From Deltaproteobacteria bacterium (GTDB lineage Bacteria > Myxococcota_A > Polyangia > Haliangiales > Haliangiaceae): a DNA stretch of 64,000 nucleotides. This document shows positions 38,213 to 47,907 of the stretch, piece after piece; within the stretch, counting starts at the first letter, position 1, and each line of letters begins with the position of its first letter. A program made the translations under genes and the position numbers. Where the stretch lies: assembly GCA_021413675.1 (NCBI GenBank), contig JAIOQA010000007.1, forward strand, positions 1 to 64,000. The letters run 5' to 3'. The notes beneath the pieces were generated by a model. That model was not told where the DNA came from. It did not search any database and saw only the letters and a program-made list of their open reading frames with translations.

Positions 38213-39552
38213 ACCTCGCGCGGCTCGCCGGGCTCGTCGGGCTCGTCGCGCTGGTCGCGGCCCCCCCCGCGGCGCGCGCCGATCGCGATCCGTGGCAGGC
38301 CGGCACCACGCCCGAGACCTACGCGCGCCCGGGCGGCCGGGTCCGCGTCCACTACGTCACGACCACCGTCGACGCGGTCCTGCCGACCGACGCCGACGGT
38401 AGCGGCGTGCCCGACTTCGTCGAGGAGGTCGCGCTGCGCGGCGACGAGTCGCTGGCGCGCTACGCGGAGCTCGGGTTCCGCGCGCCGCTCACCGACGGCG
38501 CGCTCGGCGGCGACGACCGCCTCGATCTGTACCTCGAGAACCTCGATGGCGCCGACGGCAGCTTCACCGCCGACACCTGCACCCAGACGCCGTTCACCTG
38601 CGCCGGCCACGTCACGCTCGAGAACGACTTCGCCGGCTACGGCTACCCCACGACCTCGCTCGGCATCCAGGTGCTGACCAGCCACGAGCTGTTCCACGCG
38701 GTGCAGAACGCCTACGACGCTGATCAGCCCATCGCGTGGTCCGAGGGCTCCGCGGTCTGGGCCGAGGAGGTCGTGTACCCGGCGCAGAGCGACTTCGAGC
38801 ACCTGGTCGCGGCGTTCCTCGCGAAGCCGTTCCGGCCGTTCGAGCGCGACGGCGCCGGGTTCGGCGATCTGTATCCGTACGGTGCGGCGCTGTGGCCGTA
38901 CTTCCTCGAGGCCCACTACGGCGCCGGGATCGTCGCGGCCACCTGGGCGCGCTGCGAGGACACCGGCGCGGACCCGTCATTCCTCGGCGCGCTCGACGCC
39001 GAGCTCGCGACGCGCGGCACGACCGTCGAGGCGGCGTGGATCGAGTTCACGCGCTGGAACGCGCGCACCGGCACATTCGCCGATGGCACCAGCTACCCCG
39101 ATGCCGCGCGGCTGGCGACGGCGCTGCGCGAGACCGCGGTGGCCGCGCCGGGCCAGGCCACGGTGATCACCGAGGGCCTGTCCGCGCGCTACGTGCCGAT
39201 CACCGGCGTCACCGCGGGTTCGCGGATCACGGTCACGGCGATGAAGCCGGTCGCGCTCGACGTGCGCGCGACCACCGGCGACCCGACGATCACGCGCGTC
39301 GGCGATGACACGGTCGCGACCAGCCACACCTTCGACATCGCGCTCGATGGGGAGGCCGCGAGCGCCGACCTCGAGGTCATCGTCACCGGCGCCACCCGCG
39401 GCGCCATCCAGCAGGAGGTCATCGTCGCGATCGCGCCGTACACGCCGCCGCCGCCCGCGGACGGCGGCGGTGGTTGCCAGGCCTCCGGCGGCGGCAGCGG
39501 CCTCGCGATGGCAGCGGCGATCGCCGCGATGCTCGCGCGCCGCCGGCGCTGA
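38209..39552 (+). CDS. Secreted HExxH metalloprotease-like protein with MYXO-CTERM-type tail
   Basis: 447 residues from GTG 38209 (GTGA overlap with the HmuY gene). Signal peptide LVGLVALVAAPPAARAD. The first domain has TSHELFHAVQNAYD, a zincin HExxH motif, with WSEGSAVWAEE downstream as the likely third-ligand region; this resembles the MXAN_6640 family of putative metalloproteases. DADGSGVPD is a Ca-type motif. Beta-rich modules follow, and the end is GGGGCQASGG, a hydrophobic helix and ARRRR, a MYXO-CTERM-type sorting tail. Expected at the cell surface. Confidence 0.84.
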   Translation: MNLARLAGLVGLVALVAAPPAARADRDPWQAGTTPETYARPGGRVRVHYVTTTVDAVLPTDADGSGVPDFVEEVALRGDESLARYAELGFRAPLTDGALGGDDRLDLYLENLDGADGSFTADTCTQTPFTCAGHVTLENDFAGYGYPTTSLGIQVLTSHELFHAVQNAYDADQPIAWSEGSAVWAEEVVYPAQSDFEHLVAAFLAKPFRPFERDGAGFGDLYPYGAALWPYFLEAHYGAGIVAATWARCEDTGADPSFLGALDAELATRGTTVEAAWIEFTRWNARTGTFADGTSYPDAARLATALRETAVAAPGQATVITEGLSARYVPITGVTAGSRITVTAMKPVALDVRATTGDPTITRVGDDTVATSHTFDIALDGEAASADLEVIVTGATRGAIQQEVIVAIAPYTPPPPADGGGGCQASGGGSGLAMAAAIAAMLARRRR

Positions 39553-39633
39553 GCGCAGGCGGCGAGGGAAACGCTCGGCGCTGCGACCCGAGGGGCGCTG
39601 CGCTCGCGAACACCGCTTGCGCGGGTTGCTTCG

Positions 39634-39705
<72 letters not shown>

Positions 39706-39798
39706 GGGGAGGGCAGATAGCTACCTCAGACGCGGGGCGCTTTGCAAGCGGGGATGCCGGCGACGTGGAGCGGCACGATCGGGCGATCGCCTCCACAT

Positions 39799-40443
39799 CT
39801 ATGGATGCGCGATGGCTGCCAGCAGCGCGGCCACCGCCCGGGCGGGATCGGGCGCCGACCAGACCGCGCGGATCACGGCGACCGCCGAGGCGCCGGCGTG
39901 GATCGCCGCGCGCGCCCGCTCGGGGCCCTCGATCCCGCCGACCGCCACGCACCGCCCCGCGACCTGGCCGAGCGGGGCAAGCCCGAGCGGCTCGCCCATG
40001 CCGGCCTTCGACGGCGTCTCCCAGATCGGGCCGAGCTGGACGTAGTCGGCGCCGTCGGCGAGCGCCGCGCGGGCGGGATCGACCGCGTGGCGCGAGGCGC
40101 CGATCAGCAGCGGCCGACCGAGCGTGGTCACGACCGCGCGCGCGACCGCGACCGGCAGGCCGGCCTCGGGCAGGTGCACGGCGTCGGCGCCGATCGCGAG
40201 CGCGACGTCGAGGCGATCGTTCACCGCGACCAGCGCGCGGAAGCGCGCGGCCTCCATCGCGGCCCGGCCCATCGCGGCGAGCAGCGCGCCGCTGGCGGTC
40301 TTGTCGCGCACCTGGACCGCGACCGTCCCCGCGGGCGCGCCGTCGAGGGCGCGGGCGATGCGTGCGCGGAACGTGATCAGATCATCGACGCCCATGGCGG
40401 CGACGTCGGTCACGAGCACCAGCCGCACCGCGGCCCAGCTCAT
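39799..40443 (-). CDS. thiE: Thiamine-phosphate synthase
   Basis: 214 residues. Couples the thiazole and pyrimidine units of thiamine. TIM-barrel motifs match ThiE: VQVRDKTASG (QxRxK variant), VNDRLDVALAIGADAVHLPE, LLIGASRHAV, DYVQLGPIWETPSKAGMG and CVAVGGIEGPERARAAIHAGASAVAVI. The GPI-x-T-x-SK phosphate/pyrophosphate loop is intact. It starts four bases after thiG, forming the end of thiS-thiG-thiE. Confidence 0.93.
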   Translation of the reverse strand: MSWAAVRLVLVTDVAAMGVDDLITFRARIARALDGAPAGTVAVQVRDKTASGALLAAMGRAAMEAARFRALVAVNDRLDVALAIGADAVHLPEAGLPVAVARAVVTTLGRPLLIGASRHAVDPARAALADGADYVQLGPIWETPSKAGMGEPLGLAPLGQVAGRCVAVGGIEGPERARAAIHAGASAVAVIRAVWSAPDPARAVAALLAAIAHP

Positions 40444-40447
40444 CGCG

Positions 40448-41233
<786 letters not shown>

Positions 41234-41252
41234 CGTGTCTCCAGGCGGGGGG

Positions 41253-41468
41253 CTACCCCCCACCGACAAAGGTCACCAGCTCGAGGCGGTCGCCCGCGGC
41301 CAGGGCGGTCTCGCCGTGGCGCGCGCGGGGCACGACCTCACGGTTGCGCTCGACGGCGACCCGCCGATCGGCGAGGCCGAGCAGGGCGATCAGGGCCAGC
41401 ACCGTGGTTCCCTCGGGAACCTGACGGGTCTCGCCGTTGACCGTGATCTCGATAGTTGCGCCCGACAT
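41253..41468 (-). CDS. thiS: Sulfur carrier protein ThiS
   Basis: 71-residue ubiquitin-like sulfur carrier starting [16 protein letters not shown] at ATG 41468. It keeps the family pattern [44 protein letters not shown]. The C-terminus ends Gly-Gly-Gly, one Gly more than the usual Gly-Gly that is adenylated and thiocarboxylated. It is first in thiS-thiG-thiE. No TPP riboswitch motif is seen upstream. Confidence 0.92.
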   Translation of the reverse strand: MSGATIEITVNGETRQVPEGTTVLALIALLGLADRRVAVERNREVVPRARHGETALAAGDRLELVTFVGGG

Positions 41469-41741
41469 GCGGCTCGGGGCGCACGCTAGCACACACCGAT
41501 CGGAGCCGGCACGGAGCCGGCTGCCACGCGTCGTGACGCGGCGCATGATTGTGTGATGATCGCGACATCCACGCCCCGGGGGTGCACAGAAATGTGAAGT
41601 CTCGGTCACGTGGTACCTGTCGGTGCGACTTCGCAAGGCATCGAAACTCCCAGGATCAGAAACGATCCCCGGTGCGGCATCACCTTTGCTTTATCCGGAT
41701 CCCATCAGCGTCGCCCGGTCGCCGCTTCCCAGGAGTTGACT

Positions 41742-42510
<769 letters not shown>

Positions 42511-42512
<2 letters not shown>

Positions 42513-42531
42513 GCCTCGCGAAGCGAGGCTC
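42511..42531 (+). repeat. Perfect 9-bp inverted repeat at the crp-like stop codon
   Basis: GAGCCTCGC-GAA-GCGAGGCTC at 42511-42531 begins within the stop codon. There is no T-run, so a Rho-dependent or processing hairpin is likelier than an intrinsic terminator. Its arms resemble the GAGGC/GCCTC palindrome of the element before nrdR and tetR. Confidence 0.55.
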
Positions 42532-42579
42532 GACGCTCGGGATCGCGCGCTGAATGCGCCGCAGATCCCATGCGTTACC

Positions 42580-42608
42580 TTGACAGCCCCGCTTTCGGGG
42601 GCTGTAGT
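42580..42608 (+). promoter_or_regulatory. Sigma-70-type promoter of alr with palindromic spacer
   Basis: TTGACA (42580-42585), 17 bases, TGTAGT (42603-42608). The predicted start is at about 42614-42615, the first base of the GTG start codon of alr, which implies a leaderless or near-leaderless mRNA. The spacer contains GCCCC-gctttc-GGGGC, an inverted repeat that could be an operator. Confidence 0.65.
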
Positions 42609-42614
42609 GCACCC

Positions 42615-43829
42615 GTGTCAGCGCCGCCCTCGGATCCTGAGCACGCGCGCGTCGCGCCGCCGGTCGAGCGGCGCGCGTCGCCGCGGCGCCACGTGCGCCC
42701 GACGCGCATCGAGGTCGATCTCGACGCGATCCTCGCCAACGTCGCCTCGGTCCGCGCGCTGACCGGCGTGCCGGTGCACGCGGTCGTGAAGGCCGACGGC
42801 TACGGCCACGGCGCCACCGCGGTCGCGCGCGCGCTCGTCGCCCATCGCGCGGTCGGCGGCCTGTGCGTCAGCCTGGTCGAGGAGGGCGTCGCGATCCACG
42901 ACGCCGGCGTGGTCGCGCCGACCCTCGTCATGGGCCCGGCCCAGGCCGGTGGCGAGGACGAGATGATCGCGCGCGCCATGACGCCGGTGGTCTCGGATCC
43001 CGGCGACGTCGAGCGGCTGGTCGCCGCGGTCGCGCGCCGCGGTCGACCGGTGGAGATCCACCTCAAGGTCGACACCGGCATGACCCGGCTCGGCGTGGCC
43101 ATCGACCAGCTCGCGGCGATCGTCGCGCGGGCGCAGGCCGGCGGCCTGATCGTCGTCGGGCTCATGACCCACTTCGCGTGCGCCGACAGCGATGATCCGG
43201 CGGATCCGGGCTGCATGACCTACGCGCAGCTCGCGGCGTTCGAGCGCGCGACCGCGATCGCGCGCGGCGCGGGCGCGCCGATCACCGTGCGCCACACCGC
43301 CAACAGCTCCGGCGCGATGCTGTTCCCGGCGGCGCGTTTCGATCGCGTGCGCCCCGGCATCGCGATCTACGGCAACGGCCACTGGGCCACCGATGCCCAG
43401 GCCGCGCCGCGCCGCCAGGCGATGCGGCTGTGCACCGAGGTCGTGCAGATCCACGAGGTCGCCGCGGGCACGCCGGTCGGCTACGGCGCGCTCTGGCGCG
43501 CGCCCCGCGCGACCCGCCTCGCGGTGCTGCCGCTGGGCTACGCCGATGGTCTGCCGCGCCGGGTGACCGGCCACGCCGAGGTCCTGATCGGCGGCGTGCG
43601 CTGTCCGCTGGTCGGCGCGATCAGCATGGACATCGCGATCGCCGACATCGGCGCGGTGCCGCATGTCAGGCCCGGCGCGCTCGCGGTGCTGCTCGGTGAC
43701 AGCCCCGAGGGCGGCGCGCCGATCTCCACCGCCGAGTACGCGGGGTGGAGCGGGTTGACCGAGTATGAAGTAACCTGCGGCATGTCGAAGCGCGTGCCGA
43801 GGGTGCACGTCGGAGGCGCGGGTGGCTGA
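42615..43829 (+). CDS. alr: Alanine racemase
   Basis: 404 residues from GTG 42615. Converts L- to D-alanine for the cell wall. PLP Lys in AVVKADGYGHGA, KVDTGMTRLGV, LMTHFACADS, HTANSSGA, RPGIAIYGN, and the catalytic Tyr in PVGYGALW; LPLGYADGLPR and GAISMDI complete the C-terminal barrel. An in-frame ATG at 42570 lies upstream of the predicted promoter, so I reject it. It overlaps mlaE by eight bases, an unusual linkage of D-Ala supply with lipid transport. Confidence 0.92.
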   Translation: MSAPPSDPEHARVAPPVERRASPRRHVRPTRIEVDLDAILANVASVRALTGVPVHAVVKADGYGHGATAVARALVAHRAVGGLCVSLVEEGVAIHDAGVVAPTLVMGPAQAGGEDEMIARAMTPVVSDPGDVERLVAAVARRGRPVEIHLKVDTGMTRLGVAIDQLAAIVARAQAGGLIVVGLMTHFACADSDDPADPGCMTYAQLAAFERATAIARGAGAPITVRHTANSSGAMLFPAARFDRVRPGIAIYGNGHWATDAQAAPRRQAMRLCTEVVQIHEVAAGTPVGYGALWRAPRATRLAVLPLGYADGLPRRVTGHAEVLIGGVRCPLVGAISMDIAIADIGAVPHVRPGALAVLLGDSPEGGAPISTAEYAGWSGLTEYEVTCGMSKRVPRVHVGGAGG

Positions 43830-44736
43830 GCCGGCCCCGGAACCGACATCCGCCGCGGCGCCTGGTCCTGCCGCGCCCGGTGCCGCGCCGCCGCCGGCCG
43901 CGCCGCCGCCCGGCGAGCCCGAGGTCGCGCTGGGCAACGCGGTGTGGATCGGCGTCAAGGACGCCTTCAGCCCGATCACGCGCTTCCTCGACGTCTTCGG
44001 CGGCCACCTCATGCTCGCCGGCCGCGCGTTCGCGTGGCTGCCGCGCCGCCCGGTCCGCACCGCCAACTACCTCGAGGCCGCCGACTACATCGGCGTCGGC
44101 AGCCTGCCGATCGTGCTGCTCGTCGGCGCGTTCACCGGCATGGTGATGTCGCTGCAGTCGGTGTACGCGTTCCGGACGTTCAACCTCGAGTCGTACGCGG
44201 GCGGCGTCACCGCCAAGGCGCTCGCGCTCGAGCTGTCGCCGGTGCTCACCGCGCTGATGCTCGCCGGCCGCGCCGGCGCCGGCATCGCCACCGAGCTCGG
44301 CACGATGCGCATCACCGAGCAGATCGACGCGCTCGAGTCGATGGCCGTCAACCCGGTGCAGTTCCTCGTGCTGCCGCGCGTGGTCGCCGGGATGATCGTC
44401 GGCCCGATGCTGTCGCTGCTGTCGTTCATCGTCGGCATGGCCGGCGCGTACTTCGTCGCGGTCGTGATCCAGGGCATCGATCACGGCCAGTACGTCGCCA
44501 ACGTCAAATCCATCCTCACGATCAGCGACGTCGCGCAGGGCGTGATCAAGTCGGTGGTCTTCGGGATGCTCGTGATCCTGATCGGCTGCTACCAGGGCTA
44601 CAACGCCTCGGGTGGCGGCCGCGGCGTCGGCCTGGGCACGACCCGCGCGGTGGTCACGGCGTCGGCCTCGATCCTGATCCTCGACTACTTCCTGTCGGAT
44701 CTCCTGCTGACGATCATGGGCGGGCCGGCCACGTGA
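43822..44736 (+). CDS. mlaE: MlaE-type ABC permease (lipid asymmetry/MCE transport)
   Basis: 304 residues, GTG start inside the end of alr. After a Pro/Ala-rich N-terminal tail of about 35 residues, the MlaE core is complete: YIGVGSLPIVLLVGAFTGMVMSLQ, ELSPVLTALMLAGRAGAGIATELGTM, EQIDALESMAVNPVQFLVLPRVVAG, then GCYQGYNASGGGRGVG, the EQ-loop and cytoplasmic signature of the family, and a final LDYFLSDLLLTI. Five to six membrane helices. Works with MlaF and MlaD to move phospholipids between membranes. Confidence 0.93.
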   Translation: MAEPAPEPTSAAAPGPAAPGAAPPPAAPPPGEPEVALGNAVWIGVKDAFSPITRFLDVFGGHLMLAGRAFAWLPRRPVRTANYLEAADYIGVGSLPIVLLVGAFTGMVMSLQSVYAFRTFNLESYAGGVTAKALALELSPVLTALMLAGRAGAGIATELGTMRITEQIDALESMAVNPVQFLVLPRVVAGMIVGPMLSLLSFIVGMAGAYFVAVVIQGIDHGQYVANVKSILTISDVAQGVIKSVVFGMLVILIGCYQGYNASGGGRGVGLGTTRAVVTASASILILDYFLSDLLLTIMGGPAT

Positions 44737-45548
44737 TCGACTACGCCGCGCCCGCGGTGACCGCGGAGAACCTGCTGGTCGCGGATCCGCGCTGGCACAT
44801 CCGTGTGCGCGGCCTCACCAAGCGGTTCGGCGACAACCTCGTGCTCGATCACCTCGACTACGATGCCGAGCGCGGCAAGGTGAACGTGATCATCGGCGCA
44901 TCGGGCGCGGGCAAGTCGGTGCTCGTGAAGCACATGATGTGCCTCCTGCGCCCGGATTCCGGATCGATCTGGGTCGACGGCACCGACGTCTTCTCGCTGG
45001 ACCCGCGACCGCTCGCCGAGTTCCGCCGCAAGTTCGGCCTGGTGTTCCAGTTCGCGGCGCTGTTCGACTCGCTCAGCGTCGAGGAGAACTGCGCGTTCCC
45101 GCTCAAGGAGCACACCAAGAAGTCCAAGGCCGAGATCCGGGACATCGTGAACGATCGCCTGACTGCCCTCGGCCTCGACGGCACCCAGCGCAAGTACCCG
45201 GCGGAGCTGTCGGGCGGCATGCGCAAGCGCGTCGGCCTGGCCCGCGCGCTCGTGCTCGATCCCGAGATCCTGATCTTCGACGAGCCGACCACCGGCCTCG
45301 ATCCGATCGCGACCCGCAACGTCGACGAGATGATCCTCGGCACCGCGGCGCGGTATAAGGTGACCTCGGTGGTGATCTCGCACGACATGGCATCGGTGTT
45401 CCGCATCGCGGACCGCATCTCGATGATCCACAACCGCAAGATCCTCGCCTCGGGCACCGCCGACGAGATCCGCAACGACACCGATCCGCGGGTCTACGAG
45501 TTCATCCGCACGTCGGGTGTCGTCGCCGCGGGTGGGGCGGGCGCATGA
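44733..45548 (+). CDS. mlaF: MlaF-type ABC ATPase
   Basis: 271 residues, GTG start overlapping the mlaE stop (GTGA). Walker A GASGAGKS, Q-loop LVFQFAALFDSLSV, signature LSGGMRKRVGLARAL, Walker B ILIFDEPTTGLDP, and H-loop VISHDMAS. The FAALFDSLSVEEN segment is typical of MlaF rather than generic importers. It powers the MlaE permease. Its stop overlaps mlaD by ATGA. Confidence 0.94.
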   Translation: MIDYAAPAVTAENLLVADPRWHIRVRGLTKRFGDNLVLDHLDYDAERGKVNVIIGASGAGKSVLVKHMMCLLRPDSGSIWVDGTDVFSLDPRPLAEFRRKFGLVFQFAALFDSLSVEENCAFPLKEHTKKSKAEIRDIVNDRLTALGLDGTQRKYPAELSGGMRKRVGLARALVLDPEILIFDEPTTGLDPIATRNVDEMILGTAARYKVTSVVISHDMASVFRIADRISMIHNRKILASGTADEIRNDTDPRVYEFIRTSGVVAAGGAGA

Positions 45549-47125
45549 AGAGCGTCTCCGCCGGTGTCCGCGTCGGCATCCTCGCGATCGTCATGGCGCT
45601 CGGCTCGTACGTCGTGTGGAAGAGCCTGCGCGTGAACCCCGCGGGCTCGTCGAGCTACACGCTGTGGGCCAAGTTCCGCGACGCCTCGGGCCTGCCGGTC
45701 GGCTCCAAGGTCGTCGTCGCCGGCCTGCCGGTCGGCGAGATCACGCGGCTGCAGATCGAGGGCCGCTACGCGCGCGTGGTCTTCCGCGTGCGCGACGACG
45801 TGACCGTCTGGTCGAACGCGGTCGTGCTCAAGAAGTCGACCTCGCTGCTCGGCGATCACTACCTCGAGATCGATCCCGGCGAGGGCGACATGCGCGCGCC
45901 GGTGCCCACGCCCACGCCGCCCAAGAAGCTCGTCGACGAGGAGCAGGTCGAGCACGTCGTCGAGTCGACGTCGCCCGATCAGATCCTGCGCCACATCGAG
46001 GACACGATGCCGCGCGTCGACGAGGTGCTGACCTCGGTGAAGAGCCTGTCCGAGGACGTGCGCCGGCTGGTCAACGGGCCGCTGGCGTCGACCGCGGCGC
46101 GCATCGATCAGCTCGTGCAGCAGCAGTCGGGCACGGTCGCGAACATCCTCGCCAAGGCCGACGACTCGATGAACCGCATCGACGCGATCACCCGCGAGAT
46201 CAAGGCGCTGTCGGGCGAGGCCGGGCCCAAGCTGACGAAGGTGCTCGACAACCTCGACGCCGCGTCGACCGAGGCCAAGGCGCTGGTCGCGAGCGCCAAG
46301 CACGAGGTCGAGGACACCGGCGCCAAGGTCCGCGAGAAGCTCGACCTGGTGGATGACGTCATCGCCTCGACCGACAGCATCGCCAAGAAGATCGACGGCG
46401 ATCAGGGCACGCTCGGGCGCCTGGTCAACGACGGCGCGATCGCCGACAACGTCGAGCAGATCACCGACGACGCCAAGGGCTTCCTCGGCACGCTGTTCAA
46501 CCTCCAGACCTACGTCGGGCTGCGCACCGAGTACAACATGTTCGCGCGCCAGACCCGGAACTACATCTCGATCGAGCTGCACTCGCGGCCGGACAAGTAC
46601 TACCTGTTCGAGCTCGAGCGCGGCCCGCGCGGCGAGTACCCCGACGTCACGCTGGTGTTCGATCCGACGGTCGATCCCAACAACTGGATCCGCAAGGCCG
46701 AGATCACCAACGGCACGCGCGTGACGTTCCAGTTCGCCAAGCGCTTCGGCTGGCTGACCTTGCGATACGGCCTGAAGGAATCGTCGGGTGGCCTCGGCGC
46801 CGACGCCGATCTGCACTGGTGGGGCCGCGACCTGAAGCTCTCGGTCGATCTGTTCGACGCCGCGTTCGATCAGCTGCCGCGCCTCAAGGTCGCCGCTGCG
46901 TACGAGATCTTCCGCCACGTCTACGTGCTCGGCGGCGTGGACGAGGTGCTCAACTCGCCCAAGACCCTGCGCGTCGTCCAGGGCGCGACCGACGTGCCGC
47001 TCGAGCTCGAGAACTTCCACTACGGCCGCGACTACTTCGTCGGCGGCATGGTGAAGTTCAACGACCATGACCTCGCTGCGCTGCTCGCCGTCGGCGGCTC
47101 GGCGGTGGCGAACGCGACCAACTGA
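45545..47125 (+). CDS. mlaD: MlaD/MCE protein with long helical and barrel-like C-terminal extension
   Basis: 526 residues against about 180 in enteric MlaD. N-terminal membrane anchor (VRVGILAIVMALGSYVVW), then one MCE domain (residues about 40-120: FRDASGLPVGSKVVVAGLPVGEI, STSLLGDHYLEI). Residues 130-310 are a helical coiled-coil region with repeated DD/ID/LDxA patterns. Residues about 320-520 look like an outer-membrane barrel: YVGLRTEYNMF, YISIELHSRPDKYYLFELE, WLTLRYGLKESSGGLGAD, RDLKLSVDLFDA, YVLGGVDEVLN, YFVGGMVKFND. If correct, a single chain could bridge inner and outer membranes. The stop overlaps the next start by one base. Confidence 0.85.
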   Translation: MKSVSAGVRVGILAIVMALGSYVVWKSLRVNPAGSSSYTLWAKFRDASGLPVGSKVVVAGLPVGEITRLQIEGRYARVVFRVRDDVTVWSNAVVLKKSTSLLGDHYLEIDPGEGDMRAPVPTPTPPKKLVDEEQVEHVVESTSPDQILRHIEDTMPRVDEVLTSVKSLSEDVRRLVNGPLASTAARIDQLVQQQSGTVANILAKADDSMNRIDAITREIKALSGEAGPKLTKVLDNLDAASTEAKALVASAKHEVEDTGAKVREKLDLVDDVIASTDSIAKKIDGDQGTLGRLVNDGAIADNVEQITDDAKGFLGTLFNLQTYVGLRTEYNMFARQTRNYISIELHSRPDKYYLFELERGPRGEYPDVTLVFDPTVDPNNWIRKAEITNGTRVTFQFAKRFGWLTLRYGLKESSGGLGADADLHWWGRDLKLSVDLFDAAFDQLPRLKVAAAYEIFRHVYVLGGVDEVLNSPKTLRVVQGATDVPLELENFHYGRDYFVGGMVKFNDHDLAALLAVGGSAVANATN

Positions 47126-47865
47126 TGGCGCGGCGGCCGAAGGCGAACACGGCGACCTGCGCCGATTGCGACGAGCGCGCCAGCGGCGCGTGCGTCCGCT
47201 GCCAGGCGCCGGTGTGCGGCTTTCACGGGCCGTTCAAGGCCGGCGCCGCCTGCCGGGCGTGCGAGGCCCACTGGGACGCGCGCAAGGCCGAGCGCCGGCG
47301 CATCGCGATGCTGGCGGTGCTGATCGCGCTCGGCGTCGGTGGCCTCGCGGTCTTCGGCGTGGCCTCGATCGTCGAGCGGACCGCGGTGTTCCGCGAGGCG
47401 CAGTTCGTCGGGCTCACGCTGGTGTTCGTCGCGTTCCTCGTGCCGATCGGCGGCTGCGGCGCGCGTTCCTGGCCGAGCGGCCGGCGCCTGCGGCGTAGGG
47501 GCGATCGCGACCCGCGCGGTTGGGGCCGTGAGCGCGATCACGCGGCGAGCTGGCGTGAGAGAATAGGCGTCATGACCAAGCTCATGCTCGTGTTCGTCGG
47601 CCTCGTGACCCTGGGCGCCTGTGGAAAGGGCGGCGATGTCGTCGCCGGCCTGCAGGGCTTCAAGGACAAGATGTGCGCCTGCAAGGACGCCACCTGCGCC
47701 AAGACGGTGGATGACGAGCTCGTCCAGTGGCGCCTGGGCGCGATGAAGGCGGCGGGCAGCCGCGAGGCCTGGGAGAAGACGATGGATCTCCCCGAGTACG
47801 AGAAGGCCTCGGGCGAGTACAAGAAGTGCCAGGCCACCGCGGAGGCGGCGCCGCCGACCAAGTGA
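47125..47865 (+). CDS. B-box-like zinc-ribbon membrane protein, open in frame into a lipoprotein
   Basis: The frame starts at ATG 47125 (overlaps the mlaD stop). Residues 1-50 hold a Cys-rich module CADCDERASGACVRCQAPVCGFH with CRAC, resembling B-box/DUF zinc ribbons of bacterial membrane proteins; two hydrophobic helices follow (residues 60-85 and 93-112), then a strongly basic linker to about residue 148. No stop occurs before the next frame, which looks like an independent lipoprotein (47572-47865). Either the first gene ends through a frameshift or sequence error, or the two are a genuine 246-residue fusion with internal initiation. Confidence 0.6.
   Translation: MARRPKANTATCADCDERASGACVRCQAPVCGFHGPFKAGAACRACEAHWDARKAERRRIAMLAVLIALGVGGLAVFGVASIVERTAVFREAQFVGLTLVFVAFLVPIGGCGARSWPSGRRLRRRGDRDPRGWGRERDHAASWRERIGVMTKLMLVFVGLVTLGACGKGGDVVAGLQGFKDKMCACKDATCAKTVDDELVQWRLGAMKAAGSREAWEKTMDLPEYEKASGEYKKCQATAEAAPPTK
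47572..47865 (+). CDS. Small Cys-containing lipoprotein (97 residues)
   Basis: ATG 47572 begins MTKLMLVFVGLVTLGAC, a complete signal peptide with lipobox LGAC, which is why I treat it as its own gene even though the upstream frame runs into it. The mature part FKDKMCACKDATCAKTVDDEL, then a helical region and EYKKCQATAEA, resembles short periplasmic lipoproteins frequent in Myxococcota. Function unknown. Confidence 0.68.
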   Translation: MTKLMLVFVGLVTLGACGKGGDVVAGLQGFKDKMCACKDATCAKTVDDELVQWRLGAMKAAGSREAWEKTMDLPEYEKASGEYKKCQATAEAAPPTK

Positions 47866-47907
47866 CCCGCTGGCGCCGCGCGGGGGGCGCGGTGGCCTTG
47901 GAACTCG

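Noticed and set aside
41592-41612. Crp-type operator TGTGA-N-TCACG upstream of the Crp/Fnr gene
   Set aside because: The spacer is 8 rather than 6 bases, so I mention it only as a weak possibility in the gene entry.
41469-41741. TPP riboswitch upstream of thiS
   Set aside because: I looked for CTGAGA and the ACCTGATCTGGATAATGCC core on the minus strand and found neither.
42570-42614. ATG at 42570 as the alr start
   Set aside because: It lies upstream of the -35/-10 pair and has no ribosome site; the extra residues are not like alanine racemases.
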